The notes beneath the pieces are model-generated. The model was not told the DNA's origin. It did not search any database and saw only the letters and a program-made list of their open reading frames with translations. Shown one piece after another: positions 58,396 through 64,000 of a stretch of DNA of 64,000 bases (its first letter is position 1; each line of letters opens with the position of its first letter). Origin of the DNA: Pseudomonas putida (GTDB lineage: Bacteria > Pseudomonadota > Gammaproteobacteria > Pseudomonadales > Pseudomonadaceae); NCBI RefSeq assembly GCF_003228315.1, contig NZ_CP029693.1:6482501-6546500 (forward strand). The letters run 5' to 3'. Position numbers and translations under genes: made by a program.

Positions 58396-60519
58396 TTAAA
58401 TGCGAAAACTCCCCACCAACTGATTCAACCGCGCCGCCTGCTGTTCAAGCTCGGTACAGGCCCGCAACGTCGATTGCAGGTTTTCCACGCCTTGCTGGTT
58501 GAGGGTGTTGATCTGGGTGATGTCGACGTTGAGGGCTTCGACCACGGCGGTCTGTTCCTCGGTGGCGGCGGCCACCGACTGGTTGACGTTGTCGATCTCG
58601 CCGATGCGCTGGGTCACGCTGCCCAGGCGGGTGCCGGCGAGGTTGGCGATGTTGACGCTTTCCTCGCTGTGTTGCTGGCTCTCGGTCATGGTGGTGACCG
58701 AATCCCGGGCGCCGATTTGCAGTTCCTCGATCATCTGCTGGATCTCCAGCGCCGAGGTCTGGGTGCGTCCGGCGAGGCTGCGCACCTCGTCGGCCACCAC
58801 CGCAAAGCCGCGTCCTGCTTCACCAGCGCGTGCCGCTTCGATGGCAGCGTTGAGCGCCAGCAGGTTGGTTTGCTGGGAGATGCCCTTGATCACTTCGAGG
58901 ATCTGCCCGATGTTCACCGTCTTGTCGTTGAGCACTTCGATGTTGGCGCAGGACGCGCTGATCTTGCCCGACAACTCGTTCATCACCTCGATGGTGCGCT
59001 GCACTACTTGACGCCCGTCTTCGGCCTGTTGGCGTGCGTTGGAGGCTTGATGAGAAGCATCGCTGGCGTTGTGCGCAATCTCCTGGGCAGCGGCACCCAG
59101 TTGGTTGATCGCCGCCGCCACGCTGTTGGTGCGACTTGATTGATCGTCGAAATTGCTCAGCGACGAATTGGATGCTTCCAGTACCCGGCGGGCACCTTCG
59201 TTAACCCCGAGAGCCGCTGACGACACCTCGCGAATCGACTGGTGGATGCGTTCGACAAAGCGGTTGAACGCCGTGGCCAACTGGCCGATTTCATCCCGCG
59301 ACTGCACTTGCAGACGCCGCGTCAGGTCGCCTTCACCGAGGGAAATGTCTTCCATGACCCGCGTCAGCACTTGCAGCGGACGGGTGATGCGCTGGGCGGT
59401 GAACCAGATCAGCAGCAGGCCGAGCAGGGCCGAGCCACCGCCGAGCAGCAGGGCCAGCGCGGTGCTTTGCGCGCCCTGGGCATCGAGTTCCTTTTGCAGG
59501 GTGGTGACCGGCGCGAGCAAGACGTCTTGCGGCACACCCACCAGCACACCCCAGGGCGCGGCGCCGGCAATCGGCGCCAGGGGTTCCAGGACTTTGATCT
59601 GCTGCGAGTCGACAAACACCTTTGGCTGGCCCTGACGCAGCGCATCCATGACCTCGGCATTGTCCATCGGCTGACCGAGGCGGTTGACGTCCTGGCTATT
59701 GGCGGAGATCACGCCACGGGGGCTGACGATGCTGATCTGCCCATGGCCGTCGAACAGTTGCAGGGCGCTGGTTTCGCTGTTCTTTTGCAGGGCGGCTAGG
59801 TTGATGTCCAGGCCGACCACGGCAATGACCTTGCCGTTTTCCAGCAGGGGGAAGGCGACGCTGGTGACCAGTTTGCGGCTGCCGGAGGCTTCGTCGAAAT
59901 AGGGTTCCAGCACGCAGGGTTGGCGGGTATCGCGGGCGCAGGTGTAGAACGAGTTGTAGGGGGCACCGCTGGGGCCCGGTTCGGTGTTGGCGAGCAGGCC
60001 TTCGTCACCGATCACCGCTTGCAGTTCACCGGGCTTGCTCTGCACCCAGTACAGCGAGAAGCGGCCTTTTTCGTTGCTGCCCAGCTGCGCCTTGTCGGTG
60101 AAACCGGCGTCATCGCCGTCCAAAGCGTCGGGTTCAAAAATGACGTAAAGCCCGAGCAGGTCGGGCTTGTCGTTCAGGGCCTGTTGAAGCTGGGTAGTCA
60201 GCTCCTGGCGCAATTGTGGGCGGGTCAATGTCCCCTGATGCTGAAGTTGTCGCAGATACAGTAGATATCGCGACAAGCCCTGACCGAATTCATGGGTCTG
60301 CATGAAGGTACGCTGCACCTGCATGGCCTGCACCCGGCCCAGCGCCTGCATGTGTTCCTTGGCCGCCGCGGCGAGCATTTCACTGCTGGCCTGGGCCACC
60401 TGCTGGCTGCTTTGACGGGTCTGGTACAGCGACAGCCCCATCAGCAGGCCCACCACCAACAACAGGCAGAGGCCGGCGAGCAGGGCGATCTTGCTTTTGA
60501 TCGTGAGTGTCTTGCGCAT
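58396..60519 (-). CDS. Methyl-accepting chemotaxis protein with large periplasmic Cache-type domain
   Basis: A 707-aa chemoreceptor. Transmembrane helix 1 at about 8-30, a periplasmic sensor of about 330 residues (dCache-like; GLYVIFEPDALDGDDAGFTDK, AVVGLDINLAAL), helix 2 near 365-390, a HAMP domain (RITRPLQVLTRVMEDISLGEGDLTRRL), and the signalling tip with EVRSLAGRTQTSALEIQ. No C-terminal pentapeptide for CheR binding is seen. Ligand unknown; dCache receptors often bind amines or amino acids. ATG at 60519 begins the first helix. Confidence 0.92.
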   Translation of the reverse strand: MRKTLTIKSKIALLAGLCLLLVVGLLMGLSLYQTRQSSQQVAQASSEMLAAAAKEHMQALGRVQAMQVQRTFMQTHEFGQGLSRYLLYLRQLQHQGTLTRPQLRQELTTQLQQALNDKPDLLGLYVIFEPDALDGDDAGFTDKAQLGSNEKGRFSLYWVQSKPGELQAVIGDEGLLANTEPGPSGAPYNSFYTCARDTRQPCVLEPYFDEASGSRKLVTSVAFPLLENGKVIAVVGLDINLAALQKNSETSALQLFDGHGQISIVSPRGVISANSQDVNRLGQPMDNAEVMDALRQGQPKVFVDSQQIKVLEPLAPIAGAAPWGVLVGVPQDVLLAPVTTLQKELDAQGAQSTALALLLGGGSALLGLLLIWFTAQRITRPLQVLTRVMEDISLGEGDLTRRLQVQSRDEIGQLATAFNRFVERIHQSIREVSSAALGVNEGARRVLEASNSSLSNFDDQSSRTNSVAAAINQLGAAAQEIAHNASDASHQASNARQQAEDGRQVVQRTIEVMNELSGKISASCANIEVLNDKTVNIGQILEVIKGISQQTNLLALNAAIEAARAGEAGRGFAVVADEVRSLAGRTQTSALEIQQMIEELQIGARDSVTTMTESQQHSEESVNIANLAGTRLGSVTQRIGEIDNVNQSVAAATEEQTAVVEALNVDITQINTLNQQGVENLQSTLRACTELEQQAARLNQLVGSFRI

Positions 60520-60551
60520 TGGAAAGGCCCTTTTCCTGGAAATGAATCCGA

Positions 60552-60659
60552 TCCCTGTAGGAGCGAGCATGCTCGCGATGATCGCCAGAAAACCGCGGGG
60601 CTTCAGGCACCCAGCGTTTTCGTTGACGTCCATCGCGAGCAGGCTCGCTCCTACAGGGG
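60552..60659. repeat. REP/BIME inverted pair
   Basis: CTGTAGGAGCGAGCATGCTCGCGATG with inverted arm, between the chemoreceptor and barrel genes. Confidence 0.9.
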
Positions 60660-60672
60660 ATCGTGTTGTTGC

Positions 60673-61995
60673 TTAGAACGTCGTGGCGAAAATCACCTGG
60701 CTGTAGAGGTTCTTGTCGTTGTTGCCCAGCTGGGTGCCGCCCTGATCGGCGCTCTTGTCCGGCTGGAACAGGCCGATCAGCGGCATGATGCTCAGGTGAT
60801 CGTTGACGTGCCATTCGGCGTACAGGTCGGTTTCGTGGCCATCATTGTTGCCCAGGTTGCGGTCGATGGTGTCGAAGTTGAAGTACATCGCGCCGACGGT
60901 CAGGTTCTCCAGTGGCGTGACGGTGAACTTGACCTGCTGGATGCGCGCGTTGCTGTTGAACGGACCGGCGTAGTTGCCCGCCACTTCACCCTGGAACCAG
61001 GTGCCGAAGCCACGGCTGAAACCGTAGAACAGGGTGTCGTAGTTTTCCGAGAAACGGCTGTAGCGGTAGCTGGCATAGGGTGCCCAGGCCACGTCGGAGA
61101 AGGTCCAGCCGGCCTCCAGATACCAGGCGTCTTCGTTCGAAGTGTGCGGCTTGTCCTGCTTGGCGTATTCGCCGGAGAGGAACAGCTCCTTCACGCCGGC
61201 GTTGCCGGTGGCGCGCAGGCTGTAGGTCTTCATGCCGTCGCGTTCGAGCTGGATCGGCGAGGCGAATTCTTCGTCGACGTCGGTGGTGTCGATGTAGGTC
61301 AGGCCCACGGTACCCTCTGCGGCCACGTGCTCCAGGGTGCCCACGACCATTTCGGTCTTGGCCTGGGCGCGGTTGTCGGATTTCAGCCACATCAGGTCGC
61401 CACGCCAGCCTTCCTTGCCGCCGATGCGCAGCACGGCGGTCTCGTCGAACGCCTTGCGCGCGGCCAGCCAGTAGGCGCCGCCACGGTTGAACTCGCCGTC
61501 GGCCAGGCCCTTGCCCATGTTCAGCGCGTCGCCGTCGATCAGGAAACCGTCACCGACCACGATGTTCTGGCGGCCGAAGGACAGGTCGATACCGTCCGCA
61601 CCCAGTACCGGGAACAGATCGGCCGAACGCCAGCCCAGGTAGGCGTCTTCGAACTTGGTGGTGCGCTCCGTACCGTCGCTGAAGCCGGCGGCATCACCGT
61701 CGCCCCAGGTGCCGGAACTCAGCAGATTCGCCGCGCCATAGGTGGTGCCGGCGCCACTGAAACCCTTGTCGAAGGCCAGGCCGTACTTGATGTAACCCTC
61801 GCGCCACGACGACGAACCTTCATTGAGACGACCCGACAGGGCGTAGTTTTCCTGGCTATGGAAAATGCCGAAAACCGCTTCCAGCGTGGCGTTCAGGTGA
61901 GTGTCGCTGTCTGAGTACAGTTCATACGCTCCGGCCTGCCCGGCACTGATCATCAGCGCGAGCGTGGAAAGTCGAAGCAAGGGAGACTTGAGCAT
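60673..61995 (-). CDS. Outer-membrane beta-barrel protein (porin-like)
   Basis: A 440-aa exported protein: signal peptide MLKSPLLRLSTLALMISAGQAGA, then repeated amphipathic beta strands with many aromatic girdle residues (YLGWRSADLF; AYWLAARKAF; YEA-type turns) and a C-terminal Phe (QVIFATTF). It resembles alginate-export/OprD-neighbouring barrels of Pseudomonas, family not certain. It may be the channel for the amine substrates of the genes to the right. Confidence 0.8.
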   Translation of the reverse strand: MLKSPLLRLSTLALMISAGQAGAYELYSDSDTHLNATLEAVFGIFHSQENYALSGRLNEGSSSWREGYIKYGLAFDKGFSGAGTTYGAANLLSSGTWGDGDAAGFSDGTERTTKFEDAYLGWRSADLFPVLGADGIDLSFGRQNIVVGDGFLIDGDALNMGKGLADGEFNRGGAYWLAARKAFDETAVLRIGGKEGWRGDLMWLKSDNRAQAKTEMVVGTLEHVAAEGTVGLTYIDTTDVDEEFASPIQLERDGMKTYSLRATGNAGVKELFLSGEYAKQDKPHTSNEDAWYLEAGWTFSDVAWAPYASYRYSRFSENYDTLFYGFSRGFGTWFQGEVAGNYAGPFNSNARIQQVKFTVTPLENLTVGAMYFNFDTIDRNLGNNDGHETDLYAEWHVNDHLSIMPLIGLFQPDKSADQGGTQLGNNDKNLYSQVIFATTF

Positions 61996-62189
61996 GGCAT
62001 GACATCCGTTCTTGTTCTAAGGCGCAGGGTTGCGGTCTTTTTTAGATACTAAGGAACGGATCTGCCTCGGCCTTTAGCCTGTTTGCCAATTAGTTGGTTG
62101 TGTGTGCCAGATTGAGTGGCGAGTTGATAGCACGGCATATGTGCTCGGACCATTGATCCGACCTGTCGCAAAGTCGATCGCATCACCTG

Positions 62190-62283
62190 TAGGAGCAAAG
62201 CTTGCTCGCGATAGCGGAGGGTCAGACGCTGCTGTGTTGGCAGGGCTGACGCTATCGCGAGCAAGCTTTGCTCCCACAGGGTT
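62190..62283. repeat. REP inverted pair (AAGCTTGCTCGCGATAG variant)
   Basis: CTGTAGGAGCAAAGCTTGCTCGCGATAGCG and an inverted copy ending TTTGCTCCCACAG. The rest of the 486-bp gap between the barrel gene and the cytochrome gene shows no gene. Confidence 0.85.
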
Positions 62284-62481
62284 TTCTGTGACCGCAAGGT
62301 TCAGCCAAAAGCAGTCGAGCGTTTTGGCAGAACCGCCAACACAACTGGCACGCAGGGAAATACCTGCGCTGCAACGACCACCGACAATCCTTTTCAACCT
62401 GCCGGGGCTCCGTTGTCCCGGTGCTTTCTGTGTTGGCGTTCGTCGGTGTGACGAGCGCATGGATTTTCAAGGTCGTTCCTT

Positions 62482-62871
62482 ATGTTTACCGCCCTGCGTG
62501 TGTCTCTCTTCGGTTTGGTTTCCCTGACTCTGGCCCAGGCGGCTGTCGCTGCCGATTGCGCGCCGGTCCAGAGCCGTGGCGCCGAGGTGTTCGCCAATGA
62601 ATGCGGCGTTTGCCATTCGGTGTCCAAGGGCGCGGTCGGGATGATGGGGCCGAACCTGGCGGGTGTGGTGGGGCGCAAGTCCGGCTCGCTGGAAGGCTTC
62701 AACTATTCCCAGGCCATGCGCAGCAAAAACATCGACTGGCAGGCCGAGAACATCGAGCAACTGATCACTCAACCCCAGGCGTTCGTGCCGGGCACCTACA
62801 TGCCTTACATGGGCCTGGCCTCCGCCGACGATCGTCAGGCGGTGGTGTGCTACCTCAAAGAACAACACTAA
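62482..62871 (+). CDS. Periplasmic monohaem cytochrome c
   Basis: A 129-aa class I cytochrome c. Signal peptide MFTALRVSLFGLVSLTLAQAAVA; haem motif CGVCH at about 41-45; axial Met probably in PGTYMPYMGLA. GPNLAGVVGRKSG follows the haem as in cytochrome c2/c550 proteins. It stands 116 bp before an aldehyde dehydrogenase gene and may be the electron acceptor for an amine or alcohol dehydrogenase encoded beyond the window. Confidence 0.9.
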   Translation: MFTALRVSLFGLVSLTLAQAAVAADCAPVQSRGAEVFANECGVCHSVSKGAVGMMGPNLAGVVGRKSGSLEGFNYSQAMRSKNIDWQAENIEQLITQPQAFVPGTYMPYMGLASADDRQAVVCYLKEQH

Positions 62872-62987
62872 GCGGCCGGATATCTGGCTTATCAAACCCT
62901 GTAGAAGCCGGCCTGCCTTGAGTCTTGCACCCCTTCAAGGACGCTTTCGCGAGCAAGCCCGCTGCCACATTTGAATGAAGGTGATTT

Positions 62988-64000
62988 ATGAGCAACGTTG
63001 AAATCTTGCCGCAGGTGGCTGCATTCCTCGAACGCCGTCATGGCTGCTTTATCGATGGTCAGTGGGTGTTTGCCGAAGGCGAAACCATTGCCGTGGTCAA
63101 CCCGGCCACCGGCCAGACCCTGTGCCAAACCATGGACGCGCCGCTGGCGATCGTCGAGCAGGCTGTGCAGTCCTCGCACAAGGCTTTCAAATCCGGCGTG
63201 TGGTCCGCGCTGCGTCCGGCCGATCGCGAACGCATCCTGCTTAACTTCACCCGCCTGGTGGAAGAGCACGCTGAAGAACTGGCACAGCTGGAAACCCTGA
63301 GCCAGGGCAAGTCGATCAACATGGCCCGTGCGCTGGATCTGAACGCCACCGTTGAATTCATGCGCTACATGTCCGGCTGGGCGACCAAGATCGAAGGCCA
63401 GACCTTCGACGTGTCGATCCCGCTGCCACCGGGCGCCAAATTCACGGCCTTCACCAAGCGCGAGCCAGTGGGTGTGGTGGTCGGCATCGTGCCGTGGAAC
63501 TTCCCGCTGCTGATTGCCGCCTGGAAGCTGATGCCAGCCCTGGCGACCGGTTGCACGGTGGTCATCAAGCCGGCGATGGAAACCCCGCTGACCGCCATGC
63601 GCCTGGCTGAACTGGCCCTGGAAGCCGGTATTCCGGCGGGCGTGTTCAACGTGGTCACCGGTGGCGGTGCCAACGTTGGCGGCGTGCTGACCTCTCACCC
63701 GCTGGTGAGCAAGGTGTCGTTCACCGGTTCCACAGCCGTGGGCAAAAGCGTGGGCGTGGCGTGCATGGAAAACATGACGCGCTTCTCCCTGGAACTGGGC
63801 GGCAAGAACCCGATGATCGTGCTCGCCGATGCCGACATCGAAAAGGCCGTGCAGGGCGCGATCCTCGGTGGCCTGCTGAACAACGGTCAGGTGTGTGCCG
63901 CGGCCTCGCGTTTCTACGTGCACCGCTCGATCCACGACAAGTTCGTCGAAGCCCTGGCGGCAGCCGTTGCGGCCATGCCGATCGGCGCCGGCATGAACTG
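62988..64000 (+). CDS. Aldehyde dehydrogenase (phenylacetaldehyde dehydrogenase-like), 3'-truncated
   Basis: At least 337 residues; the frame is open to the last base. Features: VPWNFPLLIAAWKLMPALATG, SFTGSTAVGKSVG, general base Glu in FSLELGGKNPMIVLADADI, catalytic Cys in LNNGQVCAAASRFYV. The IEGQTFDVSIPLPPGAKFTAFT stretch is typical of FeaB/PadA-type aromatic aldehyde dehydrogenases. The ATG at 62988 follows GAAGGTGATTT. It could oxidise the arylacetaldehydes produced by the TTQ amine dehydrogenase at 35-38 kb or by an amine dehydrogenase further right. Confidence 0.9.
   Translation, partial: MSNVEILPQVAAFLERRHGCFIDGQWVFAEGETIAVVNPATGQTLCQTMDAPLAIVEQAVQSSHKAFKSGVWSALRPADRERILLNFTRLVEEHAEELAQLETLSQGKSINMARALDLNATVEFMRYMSGWATKIEGQTFDVSIPLPPGAKFTAFTKREPVGVVVGIVPWNFPLLIAAWKLMPALATGCTVVIKPAMETPLTAMRLAELALEAGIPAGVFNVVTGGGANVGGVLTSHPLVSKVSFTGSTAVGKSVGVACMENMTRFSLELGGKNPMIVLADADIEKAVQGAILGGLLNNGQVCAAASRFYVHRSIHDKFVEALAAAVAAMPIGAGMN

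Noticed and set aside
62346..62362. TGGCACG resembling the -24 half of a sigma-54 promoter before the cytochrome c gene
   Set aside because: No GC-containing -12 element at the right distance.

Overview
The window reads as a stretch of chromosome from a Pseudomonas of the fluorescens group. The evidence is the high GC of most genes, the Pseudomonas-type gene content, and more than 20 intergenic inverted repeats built on the palindrome-rich word TGTAGGAGCGAGCCTGCTCGCGATGG, which is typical of fluorescens-group REP/BIME elements. No rRNA, tRNA, prophage, CRISPR array or intact insertion sequence was seen.

Layout. 0-16 kb holds mostly unrelated genes: a thioredoxin-like C-terminus, an AraC regulator facing a DUF4242/methyltransferase pair, phosphatidylcholine synthase with a DUF488 gene, a DUF533 protein, a LIG-POL DNA ligase D without the phosphoesterase domain, a DUF3313 lipoprotein, a FadL porin, a PotE-type antiporter, Ohr, and an orphan membrane protein. 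A 1.3 kb gene-free block (13.2-14.5 kb) is built from a large inverted repeat with REPs inside. 16.4-26.7 kb looks like one catabolic island: LysR regulator, Rieske oxygenase, aldehyde dehydrogenase, rubredoxin-rubredoxin reductase fusion, FAD amine oxidase, cupin, MFS and BCCT transporter. I infer a quaternary-ammonium or N-methylated amine pathway. 27-35 kb has a DUF2790 protein, a LysR gene, an aldo/keto reductase with a changed catalytic residue, a tripartite efflux operon (EmrA-EmrB-OMF) with a divergent TetR regulator, and Mug.

35-51.3 kb is an aromatic-amine/auxin island. A TTQ amine dehydrogenase operon (large subunit, MauE, MauD, small subunit), a monohaem cytochrome c, a tacA-tacT type toxin-antitoxin pair, a PAS histidine kinase, the iac indole-3-acetate degradation genes (A-B-I-H-C-D-E-F, then G), an AraC activator and a FixJ-type response regulator lie together. 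A coherent reading is aralkylamine (for example tryptamine) to aldehyde, then to indole-3-acetate, then to catechol. 51.6-55.3 kb encodes an APC permease, a class-III PLP enzyme and an APH-fold kinase, plausibly a kinase plus phospho-lyase route for a hydroxylated amine.

55.5-58.4 kb is the most unusual part. An AT-rich cassette bounded by two near-identical 128-bp direct repeats contains a previously unlabelled 32-codon gene for a Trp-rich peptide, a 306-aa protein with a C-terminal metal-site-like region resembling M29 aminopeptidases, and, divergently, a stand-alone 382-aa phenylalanyl-tRNA synthetase-like protein (PheS core plus FDX-ACB domain) with an altered amino-acid pocket. This has the hallmarks of an undescribed ribosomal-peptide or peptide-ligase system. 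58.4-64 kb ends with a chemoreceptor, an outer-membrane barrel, a monohaem cytochrome c and the start of a phenylacetaldehyde dehydrogenase-like gene that runs off the window.
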